In this document: piece by piece, positions 28,291 through 37,969 of the stretch
Numbering within the stretch: position 1 is the stretch's first letter
Layout of the letters: each line of letters starts with the position of its first letter
Program-made: the position numbers and the translations under genes
The notes under the pieces: model-generated
Told to the model about the DNA's origin: nothing
The model's input: the letters and a program-made list of their open reading frames with translations, nothing else
Database searches by the model: none
Assembly: GCF_900163785.1 (NCBI RefSeq)
Contig: NZ_FUKN01000011.1
Span: 1-64,000, forward strand
DNA length: 64,000 bases
From: Psychrobacter sp. JB385
GTDB taxonomy: Bacteria > Pseudomonadota > Gammaproteobacteria > Pseudomonadales > Moraxellaceae
Direction: 5' to 3'

Positions 28291-30366
28291 ATGGATATAC
28301 TTATTATCGTCGGCGTAGTTGTGGTGCTGGCGTTTGTTTTCATTATGGCAGCCTTGCTCATGCTCAAGGCTTTTTATATCAAGGTTGAGCAGGGCACAGC
28401 ACTGATTATTAATGGCGTTAATAAAATAGCGGTGCGTTTTGATGGTGGCTTTGTTTGGCCAGTGATCAACAAAAAAGAGCTGATGAAAATCTCGCTGATT
28501 ACTTTAGAGGTGGACAGACGCGGCAAAGAAGGACTTATTTGCGCGGACAATATGCGTGCGGATATCACAGTCGCATTCTATCTACGGGTGAATGAAACCG
28601 AAGAAGATGTGCTCAAAGTCGCCAAATCGGTTGGTGTGGATCGCGCCTCAGATAAAGTCGCGGTCAATGAGCTATTCAATGCCAAGTTTTCAGAAGCGCT
28701 CAAGACCGTCGGTAAGCAGATTGATTTTGTCAAACTGTTCGAAAACCGCAGTCAGTTCCGTGACAGTATCGTCCAAGAAATCGGTAACGATCTCAACGGT
28801 TATGTCCTAGAAGATGTGGCGATTGACTACCTAGAGCAAACGCCAAAGACATCACTCGATTCAAGCAATATCCTAGATGCTGAGGGTATCAAAAAGATTA
28901 CTCAGCTTACCGCTTTCCAAAACGTCATTACCAACGAACTTGAGCGTGACGAAGAGCTGGCCGTTAAGAAAAAGAACGTCGAAACTAGAGAAGCAATGCT
29001 GGAGCTGGAGCGTCAACAAGCCGATGCCGAAGCCAAGCAAAAGCGTGAAATCTCATCAGTGATTGCTCGTGAGACGGCTGAAACTCGTAAGATTGAAGAA
29101 GAAGAGCGCAAAAAGTCAGAAACTGCCATTATTATGGTTGAGCAGGACTTGGCGATTCAGCGTGAAAATCAACAACGTGAAATCGAAGTGGCGGGTCAGA
29201 ACCGCTTACGTGCTGTGGTCATCGAAGAAGAAAAAGTCACGCGTGCTCGCGATCTAGAAATCGTCTCGCGTGAGCGTGAAGTTGACTTGCAACGTATCGA
29301 AGCCGAGCGTGCAATTGAGCTTGAGAAAAAAGAAATCGCCAACGTCATTCGTGAGCGTATCGCAGTCGACAAAACCGTGGCACAAGAAGAAGAGCGCATC
29401 AAAGAAGTTCGCGAAGTCAGCGAAGCGGAGCGCTCTAAGCAAACGCGCGTACTGGCTGCTGAAGCGGATGCTGAAGAGCTCAAAGTGCGTCAGGTGAAAA
29501 AAGCGGAAGCCGAAGAGTTATCTGCCAAGCACAAAGCTGTCGAGATCACCACGCTGGCTAATGCCAATCTGGAAGCCTCTGCGAAAGATGCAGAAGCAAA
29601 AATCAAAATGGCAGAAGGTATCAAAGCAGAAGAGTCAGCGCATGGCTTTGCTGAAGCGGCGATTCAAGAGGCTAAGTCAGTGTCGCTTGAAAAAGAAGGT
29701 ATTGCTAAAGCCAATGTCATCAAAGCAACTGGACAGGCTCAGGCTCAAACAGACCGTGAAAAAGGCATGGCTGAAGCCGAAGTTATCGCGGCTCGCGGTG
29801 CGTCTAAAGCAAAAGCTGAGCGTGACATCGGTATGGTCGATGCAGAGATTGTTGCCGCTCGCGGTGAATCTAATGCCAAAGCCGAGCGTGATGTCGGTAT
29901 GGCCAATGCTGAAGTTATCGCTGCTCGCGGTGAGTCAAATGCCAAGGCAGAGCGTGACGTTGGACTGGCAAAAGCCGAAGTCACTCGTGCGCACTTCCAA
30001 GCCGAAGCAGACGGTCTGGTCGAGAAGTTCAATGCCATGGGTAGCATGAGCAAAGAGGCACGTGAGCACGAAGAGTTCCGCATGGGTCTTGAGACCGCGC
30101 TACAAGAAGCATTGGCATCTATTGATGCAGGTAAAGAAATTGCCAAAGAAAACGCCGAAGTCTTGGCAGTGGCGTTACAAAAAGCCAAAATTGATATCGT
30201 CGGCGGTGAAGCGCACTTCTTTGATAACTTTGCCAAGTCATTGTCGATCGGTAAAGCCATTGATGGCCTAGCGGGCAAGTCAGACACGTTAAGCGGTATC
30301 ATCAACGGGGTCATGGCCAATCAAGCCATGAAAGCAAACCAGTCAAATGATGACAGAACCGCTTAA
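28291..30366 (+). CDS. yqiK: Flotillin-like SPFH-domain protein (YqiK type)
   Basis: A 691-residue scaffold protein of lipid-raft-like membrane domains. It has a single N-terminal membrane helix (about 3-27), then an SPFH/band-7 domain to about 200 (GTALIINGVNKIAVRFDGGFVWPVINK, DNMRADITVAFYLRVNETEEDVLK). A long Glu/Lys/Ala coiled-coil follows to about 600, with 22-residue tandem repeats at 470-570, and a Gly/Ala-containing C-terminal oligomerisation region. ATG 28291 is chosen because AAAGGA lies six bases ahead. ATG 28285 and an upstream frame start at 28237 are possible. The neighbours are the YqiJ-like gene and the giant ATPase. Confidence 0.92.
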   Translation: MDILIIVGVVVVLAFVFIMAALLMLKAFYIKVEQGTALIINGVNKIAVRFDGGFVWPVINKKELMKISLITLEVDRRGKEGLICADNMRADITVAFYLRVNETEEDVLKVAKSVGVDRASDKVAVNELFNAKFSEALKTVGKQIDFVKLFENRSQFRDSIVQEIGNDLNGYVLEDVAIDYLEQTPKTSLDSSNILDAEGIKKITQLTAFQNVITNELERDEELAVKKKNVETREAMLELERQQADAEAKQKREISSVIARETAETRKIEEEERKKSETAIIMVEQDLAIQRENQQREIEVAGQNRLRAVVIEEEKVTRARDLEIVSREREVDLQRIEAERAIELEKKEIANVIRERIAVDKTVAQEEERIKEVREVSEAERSKQTRVLAAEADAEELKVRQVKKAEAEELSAKHKAVEITTLANANLEASAKDAEAKIKMAEGIKAEESAHGFAEAAIQEAKSVSLEKEGIAKANVIKATGQAQAQTDREKGMAEAEVIAARGASKAKAERDIGMVDAEIVAARGESNAKAERDVGMANAEVIAARGESNAKAERDVGLAKAEVTRAHFQAEADGLVEKFNAMGSMSKEAREHEEFRMGLETALQEALASIDAGKEIAKENAEVLAVALQKAKIDIVGGEAHFFDNFAKSLSIGKAIDGLAGKSDTLSGIINGVMANQAMKANQSNDDRTA
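29698..29961 (+). repeat. Tandem 66-bp coding repeats in the flotillin gene
   Basis: Four in-frame units of 22 codons run at 29698-29763, 29764-29829, 29830-29895 and 29896-29961, with a partial fifth to about 29994. The later units share the pattern GMx(E/D/N)AE(V/I)(I/V)AARGxSxAKAERD. The first is more diverged. They lengthen the coiled-coil. Confidence 0.85.
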
Positions 30367-30465
30367 ATGATGTGCGATTGGTATGAATATTAGTTGTTAT
30401 AAATGCTCTGTTATCTAGATAGCAGAGTACTATGGCCCATTCGCGCTAAGCGTTTTAAAGCGCGA

Positions 30466-30542
30466 TAGCCAACTTATTATTTATGATGAGTTGGCTAATC
30501 TAAAAAATCGCATCACTTCTACTGATTTTTTAGATTAGCCAA
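30466..30542 (+). promoter_or_regulatory. Two mutually exclusive hairpins before the giant ATPase gene
   Basis: TAGCCAACT (30466-30474) can pair with AGTTGGCTA (30489-30497). The same right arm begins a second, perfect 19-base inverted repeat, TTGGCTAATCTAAAAAATC (30491-30509) with its complement at 30524-30542 around a 14-base loop. Only one hairpin can form at a time. The element lies between the flotillin stop and the ATPase start and looks like an attenuator or RNA-processing site. There is no T-run directly after the second stem. Confidence 0.6.
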
Positions 30543-30600
30543 GCGCTTCTTTATCTTCAATGATTCCTTATTGCCAAAATATAAAAATGGACGAGCAACG

Positions 30601-33600
30601 ATGGCGGACACGCAAAACCCAACCAATTCAGATAGCAAAAGTGATCCTAACGCGAACCAAGCAAACCAAACCGATCAGGCCGTTGCCTCAGGCAACGCCT
30701 ATGAGCTCATCAAAAAACGCCTGACAGAGCAAGGCAGCCGTCTGGAACAACTGACCGCCAAACTAAATGCTGCACGCCTGACGGAATTTGGTAGCACTCA
30801 AATGCAGGTGATTGCCCGCACGCGTATCCGTACCGAACACAACTGTGTGGCGCAGGATATGGTGCAAGTTGGCGATTATCTGCTATTTGGCTACAACGTG
30901 TTTATGGGGCTAAAGCGTGCCAGCAATGTTAAGGATGTGCTATCGCTATATCGCTTGATAGACCCTACTGAGAAAGGCGACAGCGATGAGAGTCAGAAGG
31001 GTAATGCTGGTGATAGTGCGGAGCAAGAGTATCAGCTCGAAGAGGTCGATTTAAAAGGGACGTTCTTAGATCAAGATGCCTTTGTACAAGACTTCAATGA
31101 GCTCTATCGCTATTACAAGCAAACAGGCCTGATTCAACTGACTGTTAAAGACAGCAAGTTGCTGTTGGCATTTCAGATTGGCGAACGTATCACTGATATT
31201 CGCGTGTTTCGTTTTGCATTAGACTTTAGCCAAGGCACACCAGAGGCTGCCCAAGTCGCCTACGTGGACAATCGCGGCGAGCGTGATATCGAGTTGCCGC
31301 CAGCCTATGACTTTGATTGGATCGAGACCACGCGCGATCAGATGGTCAATGGTAAGTATCCGCACATGAATATCTTGGATACGATATTTGTGGAAACCGT
31401 CGGCGGTGATTTGACCATTAAAATTGAGGACAACACTCAATCAGGGCAGGGCATCTATAGCGAGCCTGTCAATGACCGTACCCAGTCGCTCACCGATGCC
31501 GAGATTGCCTATGCTAAAGTCGGTAGCCTGATACTGCTAAAAATATTACCGTACCGCGAAGAGCAGTACCGCTATTTTGTTTATAACACCTTGACTGAAG
31601 CGGTGCTACGTTTGGACGCGATCGGTCAGTCGTGTGTGCAGTTGCCTGAAGATCATGGCATCATATTTCCGGGTGGTTATTATCTACAGACGGGCGAGTA
31701 TAAGCTGTTCGATGCCAACAGTGTCGGTGCCAAAAACTTAAAGTTTAAGCGCAAGATTATCTCGACCAATGGCGAGGATGTTCTGTTCTTATTTTATGAC
31801 AGAGAGCTGGGTATCACGGGGCTGTTTCCTTATAACCTGATCAAAAAACAACTGGCAAACCCGATTTATTGTAATGGTATGGCGCTGGCAGACAACGGTC
31901 GCTTGGTATTGTTCAGTGACCAAAGTGAGCCGTCGCGCATTCACCCGATGCAGATATGGCACACCCCTTATGCCTCCCCTGAATATGTGAGCGAGTTGCC
32001 TGAAAGCACGAGCTTCTACGGCAAAATCGGTAACAAAGAGCTGGTACGCGGCATCTCTGATCTTTATAGCATTACCCGTCTCATTGACAATCAAAGTGTG
32101 TCGCAAAAACTCTACGAAGAACTGTCAGACAATACCAGTCGCCTCTTTGATAGCTACTACTGGCTGTCTGAGCCAGAGCTGACCGATGTCGCCAGTAGTA
32201 TTAAAGAAGTGACGGCGACCGCTGAGCTGGTTATTGATGAGTTTGCTAAAGTTCAAAGTATCCAAAAACAAACCCAAACCGCGCTTGCCGATGCAGAATC
32301 TCAGCAAAATGAGATCTTGCGGCAGATACGGGTCACGACGTTTGAGTCTGCCAGCGACTATGTCGATCAGCTGTCGGCATTAAGACGACAAAAGGGTCGC
32401 TTGGTCAGTCTGGAGGATTTGCGTTATTTAGACAGTGATAAATTAGAAGCATTGCAGGCGCAGCTAGAAGAAGCGGAAAGCGATCTTGCCGAAAAAACCG
32501 TACTGTTTTTAAGCGGTGATAAAGCATTATCAAGCTACGAAGGAATATTGATCGATGTCAGTGAACGTCTTAACACGGCGGAGACCAATGCTGAACTCAA
32601 ACCCGTACTAGATAAAATTGACGAGACCGCGCAAGGGTTAGACTTGTTGACCGAGCTACTTGGTACGTTGGATGTTGCCGATGCCACGGTACGCACGCAA
32701 ATCATCGATGACATCTCGACCATTTATGCTAGCCTCAACCAGAGCAAAGCCAAGCTCAATCATAAACGCAAAAATTTAGGCTCGGCTGAAGCGGTTGCGC
32801 AATTTGGTGCGCAGTTTAAGCTGTTTGGACAATCGATTGCCAATGCCTTATCCATTGCCAATACGCCTGAAAAATCAGATGAGCAAATGGCAAAGCTACT
32901 GGTGCAATTAGAGGAATTAGAAAGCCAGTTCGCGGATCCCGAGACCAATAGTGGCGATCAGTTTTTAGCCGATATCATCAGCAAACGTGAAGAGATTTAC
33001 GAGACCTTTGAAAATCATAAGCAGCAACTGCTCGATGCACGCAATCGCAAAGCGCAAAATCTAGTCGATGGGGCACTGCGAATGCTTGAGAGTATCAAGA
33101 AGCGCACGCAAAGCACAGGCGTCACGGGCTTTACCGAGGAAGAAGCGCTCAATACTTACTTTGCGTCAGATGGTTTGGTGCAAAAAGTGCGCAACATCGC
33201 AAAAGAGTTACAGGCGATGGGCTTTAGCGTCAAAGCTGATGACATTGATGCGCGCCTAAAAGCCATTCAAATCGAGAGCTACAAGAGTCTAAAAGACAAA
33301 TCGGACTTATTCGAAGATGGCGGTCAAATTATTAAGCTGGGCAAGCATCGCTTTTCGGTCAATACGCAGCCATTAGATTTGACCTTGCTCAGTCGCCAGC
33401 AATCAGATGGCAAGCGCGTGCTCAATTTGCATCTGACGGGTACCGACTATTATGAAGTGCTCAATAACGCTGAATTAAATGCTTTGCGTCCGTATTGGGA
33501 GATGAATATCGCCTCCGAATCTGACAAGGTATACCGCGCCGAGTACTTGGCGTATAGCATTATCGAGAGTGCCAAAAACAGCCAAGACAGTCTGACCGAA

Positions 33601-36600
33601 ACGCGCCTATACCAAGCATACGACGAAACCGTCATTACATTAGATATCAATGGTGAGATCGATAATGACAGTCCGTTGGCAAAGCTGGTCAAAGCCTATG
33701 CGACCCCGCGTTATCAGCTCGGTTATGACAAGGGCATTCATGACCATGATGCCACGTTACTATTGATGCAAATACTGCCAACGTTACGTGAGGCTGGACT
33801 ATTGATTTATACCCCGCAAGTACGCGCACTGGCACAATTGTTCTATTGGCAGTTAAATATCGTGCAAGCGTTGGGGCTAGATAGCCTACGTCAATTTGGC
33901 TACGACAATTGGCTGGATGAATCAGTGTTGACTCGCGCAAATAACTGGACGGATAGAGCCGCTACCGCTGAGCAACTGCGTCGTGCCCTTGGTAGTGATA
34001 CAGCAAAATCCTTACTGGTCGAGGATATGAGCCAAGTGATGTACCGTTTTGTCGCGGCCTATCGTGACGAACGTATTGGCAGTAGTAATGGTGCTAATCA
34101 GATATCAGATGCCGCATTGGAGTCAGAATCAGACTCAACTATCAGCGATATTCATAACACCAATATCTTTAAACCAAGCTATGTGCAGCTGGCTTGCGAA
34201 TACTTAGTCAACGTCATGGGACAGTCAGCGGAGCCAAATGCCGCCGCATATAACACAATGAACTGGCAAACCAGCAGGCAGGCCGAGCAGCTGTGTGAGC
34301 AGCTTAGCCAAACGCTGAGTAGCTCACCCGTCAGTACGCAAAATACGGCCAGTTTTGCGCAACTACAGTCCTCAATCGGTAAGCTTGGCTTCCAACCAAA
34401 ATCAGCCTATAAGCTATTAGCCACATGGTTTCATGCGTTGCTTGATAAGACTTATGGTGGTACTGAGTCGGCTGATGACACGGATGAGGCAGGTGAGGCG
34501 CTTAGTGAAACGCAGCTTGCTGAGCATCAAGAAAAAGAAGCGCTACGCAAGCAACAGCTAGAAAGTGGGCGTCATTATGTGCCCGAGGCCATTGCTGTCT
34601 TACTTACCCAGTTAAATGATACTCAGCGTGAAGCTTTGGTACAGCGTCTGATTGACTCAGGTGCGAGCTTTGATAAAGGCGGCGCAAATAAAGGCACAGC
34701 TAATGCCGCTTCCACCTTATCGTTCTCTTCACCTCAAGCGTCATCATCAACGTCACTGACCAGTATCAATAACCCGCTCAATCAAGTGCAAAGCTTTGCG
34801 CGTCACACAGGTAAGGTGTCGCTTGAGATACAAGTCAATAATCTACTGGGTGAGCATTCGCGTATTCATCAGCAGAGCCTAACCTTTGCCGTTGATGACT
34901 TTTTAAATCGTTTGCATCATCATGATACCCAAGTGATTCCTGCCTATCGACGCTATCTGGCGATGCGCTCAGAGATATTACACGAATCAAAAGAAACCTT
35001 GCGACTGGACGAATTTATGCCGCGTCCCTTGTCCTCATTCGTGCGTAACCGTCTGATTAATGAGAGCTACCTGCCACTTATTGGTGATAACCTTGCCAAG
35101 CAGATGGGCACGGTCGGCGAGGATAAGCGGACCGATTTGATGGGTATTCTCATGATGATATCGCCACCAGGTTATGGTAAAACCACCTTGATGGAATACG
35201 TGGCAAATCGTCTCGGCCTGATCTTTATGAAGATTAACTGTCCGTCACTCGGTCATGACGTCACCTCATTAGATCCCGAAAAAGCGCCCAATGCCACGGC
35301 AAGAGAAGAGCTGAATAAAATCAACTTAGCCTTTGAGATGGGCAGTAACGTCATGCTGTATCTTGATGACATTCAGCATACCCATGCGGAATTTTTGCAA
35401 AAATTTATCTCATTGGGTGATGGTACACGTCGTATTGATGGCGTCTGGCAAGGGAAGACCAAAACTTATGACATGCGCGGCAAAAAGTTCTGTGTGGTCA
35501 TGGCGGGTAACCCTTACACCGAAAGCGGCGAAGCTTTTAAAGTCCCTGACATGCTCGCCAACCGCGCCGATATTTACAATCTAGGCGATATCATGAGCGG
35601 TATGGAAGACATCTTTGCCCTCAGTTATATCGAAAACTCCCTAACCTCGAATAGTGTCCTCGCACCACTAGCAAATCGTGACCTAAGCGATGTACATCGC
35701 CTGATTAAAATAGCTAAAACGGACAATGCCAACCTCGCCCAAGCGCAAAGCAGCGATCTGACCTATCCGTATAGCACCTCAGAGATTAACGAAATTGTCG
35801 CCATCTTGCGTCATATGTTTAGGGTGCAAGCAGTCATTTTGGATGTCAACCAAGCCTATATTGCCTCCGCTTCGCAAGACGATAAATACCGTGTCGAGCC
35901 GATATTTAAGCTACAAGGCAGTTATCGTAATATGAATAAGATGACCGAAAAGCTGTCAGCGGTCATGAATGAGAATGAGCTAAACCAGCTGATAGACGAT
36001 CACTATCTGGGCGAGTCGCAGCTATTGACCCAAGGCGCAGAGAGCAACTTGCTCAAGCTTGGCGAGATGCGCGGTACCTTAACCGACGCAGAAAAAGCGC
36101 GTTGGGCGCAAATCAAAGCCGACTTCTTACGTAACAAAGCCATGGGCGGCGAAGACGGCGATACAGGCGCGCGAATCGTTGCGCAGTTGGTGGACTTGGC
36201 GAGCGGCTTCAATACCATCAGTCGTCAGTTTGAGACGTACTTAACCAAAAATGACCCAGAGCAAATCGCGCGCTTACGAGAAGCAGAGCGTAAGGCCCAG
36301 TTAGAGTCTCAGATTGAGGCGCAGCTGGCCTCACAAAAAATCCTCGCCGATAGCGTGATCAATAACGCCAAAGTCGTCAGCGATAGTATCGATAATGGCT
36401 TTGAGAAAAGCGTGAGCCAATTACTACAGATATATAAGCACGATCATAAAGCCGAGGGCGAGTACCTCAAGCAAAACCAAGACGTGCAAAAAGCCCTGAT
36501 GGTGCAACTGGTCGATGCCGTTGAACAACTTGCACACAATATGGCAGATAGCTTATCTCGTAGCTTAGCCGAAAGCCTAATTAAAAATGATGATAGTAAA

Positions 36601-36792
36601 ACCGTAGAGAGCAATGCGCCTGATATCCATGAGCAGACCACACTGATGGCCAATGCCCTCAAGCAGGCGCTGGCACCACTGACGATGCGCATGGATGAGA
36701 AGCTCGCGATTGATAGCAGTACTGATCAATCTGGTAAGCTGATCGTCAACAGTCTCAATCGCTTAAATAAAATATTTGACGATTATGACTAG
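30601..36792 (+). CDS. Giant AAA+ ATPase ('DNA repair ATPase' family) linked to flotillin
   Basis: A 2063-residue protein. A Gln/Asn-rich leader precedes an N-terminal domain (about 40-510) rich in beta-strand-like segments. A coiled-coil region lies at about 540-880, and a long helical and disordered middle region follows. The AAA+ module is near 1515-1680: Walker A PPGYGKT (1522-1528), Walker B VMLYLDDIQ (Asp1589, Asp1590), sensor-1 CVVMAGNP and an Arg-rich block MLANRADIYNLG. Charged coiled-coil runs to the end. Databases call relatives a DNA repair ATPase, but I know of no direct evidence for that role. ATG 30601 with GGACGAG upstream is preferred over TTG 30571. Its place after yqiJ-yqiK suggests action at flotillin membrane domains. 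Confidence 0.85.
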   Translation: MADTQNPTNSDSKSDPNANQANQTDQAVASGNAYELIKKRLTEQGSRLEQLTAKLNAARLTEFGSTQMQVIARTRIRTEHNCVAQDMVQVGDYLLFGYNVFMGLKRASNVKDVLSLYRLIDPTEKGDSDESQKGNAGDSAEQEYQLEEVDLKGTFLDQDAFVQDFNELYRYYKQTGLIQLTVKDSKLLLAFQIGERITDIRVFRFALDFSQGTPEAAQVAYVDNRGERDIELPPAYDFDWIETTRDQMVNGKYPHMNILDTIFVETVGGDLTIKIEDNTQSGQGIYSEPVNDRTQSLTDAEIAYAKVGSLILLKILPYREEQYRYFVYNTLTEAVLRLDAIGQSCVQLPEDHGIIFPGGYYLQTGEYKLFDANSVGAKNLKFKRKIISTNGEDVLFLFYDRELGITGLFPYNLIKKQLANPIYCNGMALADNGRLVLFSDQSEPSRIHPMQIWHTPYASPEYVSELPESTSFYGKIGNKELVRGISDLYSITRLIDNQSVSQKLYEELSDNTSRLFDSYYWLSEPELTDVASSIKEVTATAELVIDEFAKVQSIQKQTQTALADAESQQNEILRQIRVTTFESASDYVDQLSALRRQKGRLVSLEDLRYLDSDKLEALQAQLEEAESDLAEKTVLFLSGDKALSSYEGILIDVSERLNTAETNAELKPVLDKIDETAQGLDLLTELLGTLDVADATVRTQIIDDISTIYASLNQSKAKLNHKRKNLGSAEAVAQFGAQFKLFGQSIANALSIANTPEKSDEQMAKLLVQLEELESQFADPETNSGDQFLADIISKREEIYETFENHKQQLLDARNRKAQNLVDGALRMLESIKKRTQSTGVTGFTEEEALNTYFASDGLVQKVRNIAKELQAMGFSVKADDIDARLKAIQIESYKSLKDKSDLFEDGGQIIKLGKHRFSVNTQPLDLTLLSRQQSDGKRVLNLHLTGTDYYEVLNNAELNALRPYWEMNIASESDKVYRAEYLAYSIIESAKNSQDSLTETRLYQAYDETVITLDINGEIDNDSPLAKLVKAYATPRYQLGYDKGIHDHDATLLLMQILPTLREAGLLIYTPQVRALAQLFYWQLNIVQALGLDSLRQFGYDNWLDESVLTRANNWTDRAATAEQLRRALGSDTAKSLLVEDMSQVMYRFVAAYRDERIGSSNGANQISDAALESESDSTISDIHNTNIFKPSYVQLACEYLVNVMGQSAEPNAAAYNTMNWQTSRQAEQLCEQLSQTLSSSPVSTQNTASFAQLQSSIGKLGFQPKSAYKLLATWFHALLDKTYGGTESADDTDEAGEALSETQLAEHQEKEALRKQQLESGRHYVPEAIAVLLTQLNDTQREALVQRLIDSGASFDKGGANKGTANAASTLSFSSPQASSSTSLTSINNPLNQVQSFARHTGKVSLEIQVNNLLGEHSRIHQQSLTFAVDDFLNRLHHHDTQVIPAYRRYLAMRSEILHESKETLRLDEFMPRPLSSFVRNRLINESYLPLIGDNLAKQMGTVGEDKRTDLMGILMMISPPGYGKTTLMEYVANRLGLIFMKINCPSLGHDVTSLDPEKAPNATAREELNKINLAFEMGSNVMLYLDDIQHTHAEFLQKFISLGDGTRRIDGVWQGKTKTYDMRGKKFCVVMAGNPYTESGEAFKVPDMLANRADIYNLGDIMSGMEDIFALSYIENSLTSNSVLAPLANRDLSDVHRLIKIAKTDNANLAQAQSSDLTYPYSTSEINEIVAILRHMFRVQAVILDVNQAYIASASQDDKYRVEPIFKLQGSYRNMNKMTEKLSAVMNENELNQLIDDHYLGESQLLTQGAESNLLKLGEMRGTLTDAEKARWAQIKADFLRNKAMGGEDGDTGARIVAQLVDLASGFNTISRQFETYLTKNDPEQIARLREAERKAQLESQIEAQLASQKILADSVINNAKVVSDSIDNGFEKSVSQLLQIYKHDHKAEGEYLKQNQDVQKALMVQLVDAVEQLAHNMADSLSRSLAESLIKNDDSKTVESNAPDIHEQTTLMANALKQALAPLTMRMDEKLAIDSSTDQSGKLIVNSLNRLNKIFDDYD

Positions 36793-36872
36793 TAACTGTG
36801 ACTAATAGCAATGATACGTAGTAGGCTATAGTGACACGCGACCGATGTCGTAAACAAACCAATGAGAAATGT

Positions 36873-37034
36873 ATGGCGCACAAAAAAAAGAACGTCCGAA
36901 AAAAACTCTGTCCTGTCTGTGAGCGTGAGTTTAGTTGGACGAAGAAGCTCGATAAAAACTGGGAGAGCATGGTCTACTGCTCAGACCAGTGCCGTCGAAT
37001 TAAGAAGTATGAGGGCGTCGAACATCAAAAGTAA
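36873..37034 (+). CDS. DUF2256 zinc-binding mini-protein, copy 1
   Basis: A 53-residue protein, MAHKKKNVRKKLCPVCEREF then WTKKLDKNWESMVYCSDQCRR. Four cysteines in CPVC...YCSDQC are the DUF2256 pattern, likely one zinc site. The basic N-terminus suggests nucleic-acid or membrane contact. The start at 36873 gives the family's MAHKK beginning. The open frame extends to 36831 without support. It lies 80 bases after the giant ATPase on the same strand and is the most diverged of three local copies. No function is known for the family. Confidence 0.8.
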   Translation: MAHKKKNVRKKLCPVCEREFSWTKKLDKNWESMVYCSDQCRRIKKYEGVEHQK

Positions 37035-37079
37035 GACTTCACCATAACACGAATAGTCAAAAGTAGATGGGGGCAAACA

Positions 37080-37223
37080 ATGGCACATAAAAAAGTAAAC
37101 TTACCGCAAAAAACCTGCCCAGTCTGCCAGCGCCCATTTACGTGGCGTAAAAAATGGGAGAAAGACTGGGAGCAGGTGATTTATTGTTCTGAGAGGTGTC
37201 GTCGGACAAAAACGCGCGATTGA
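37080..37223 (+). CDS. DUF2256 zinc-binding mini-protein, copy 2
   Basis: A 47-residue protein with all four cysteines: [20 protein letters not shown], then [12 protein letters not shown] and [20 protein letters not shown] lies seven bases before the ATG. It follows copy 1 by 45 bases on the same strand and is probably co-transcribed. It is under the size at which automatic gene finders usually call a gene. Compared with copy 3, most base differences are silent, so the protein has been under selection. Confidence 0.85.
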   Translation: MAHKKVNLPQKTCPVCQRPFTWRKKWEKDWEQVIYCSERCRRTKTRD

Positions 37224-37248
37224 TTTTGAATTGTAATAAGCATTCAAC

Positions 37249-37269
37249 TTAAACGTAGTCCACGTTTAA
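37249..37269. repeat. Short perfect inverted repeat before the lipoprotein gene
   Basis: TTAAACGT and ACGTTTAA are perfectly inverted around AGTCC. A second small palindrome, GAGACAGTTGTCTC, follows at about 37278-37292. They lie 60 to 80 bases before the lipoprotein ATG and may be an operator or a weak terminator for the DUF2256 genes. Confidence 0.4.
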
Positions 37270-37331
37270 CGATAAGGAGAGACAGTTGTCTCCCAATTCT
37301 GTCATATTTCATTTACTTATAAAGGAATTTT

Positions 37332-37901
37332 ATGAAGAGACTAGCACTAGCTGTAATCACCTGTAGCTCTATACTTGCTCTTTCTAGTTGTATGGTGTAC
37401 GACGGACGCTCAGAACAATATAGACAAAAGCTTATCAGTAAAAGTCTAGTCTCCGCACAGGAGCGTGATAATATTTTGGCAAAGGCGCAGGCTTTACCTG
37501 AAGTAGATAGTGATCAGCCCAGATGGTTACTGGTTAGAGAGTACGATAATATTCTCACTTCAGGAAATGAAACAACCAAAAGCTATTTAGACGTTAATAG
37601 CATTCTACAGTTCAAAAATGTCGCATTTGGCAAGGTTAAAAAAATCAGTCCTAATAAAAACTACACAGTGACCAATTATAGGGTATTTTGCCAAGACGGG
37701 TACATTAGAAAGTATGAAGTCGATAACTATGACGAGAATGGCGCAAAAAAATCTGAATTTATATCGTCACTATCCGAAAATGGCTATGATGAACCTATAG
37801 CACCTAAAGATGAAAACATGGCAAAAAGCATATGCGCATTGGCAGGATTTTATAAGGGAATGGACCCAAACTTGCAATCGATATCAGCACCATCTAAATA
37901 G
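37332..37901 (+). CDS. Unidentified lipoprotein
   Basis: I do not recognise this 189-residue protein. It begins with a clear lipoprotein signal ([19 protein letters not shown], cleavage before Cys21), so it is membrane-anchored outside the cytoplasm. The mature part is charged, with [25 protein letters not shown] and [25 protein letters not shown], which suggests a small beta-rich fold of surface-antigen type. AAAGGA stands before the ATG. Base composition is AT-rich compared with the ATPase upstream. It sits between the second and third DUF2256 copies, which hints at insertion into or rearrangement of a duplicated locus. Confidence 0.75.
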   Translation: MKRLALAVITCSSILALSSCMVYDGRSEQYRQKLISKSLVSAQERDNILAKAQALPEVDSDQPRWLLVREYDNILTSGNETTKSYLDVNSILQFKNVAFGKVKKISPNKNYTVTNYRVFCQDGYIRKYEVDNYDENGAKKSEFISSLSENGYDEPIAPKDENMAKSICALAGFYKGMDPNLQSISAPSK

Positions 37902-37969
37902 CAAAAGCCATCTTCAATGGCTCATAGAGTTAACGGTTATAAATGCGATTGAAGATGAAAATTATAATT

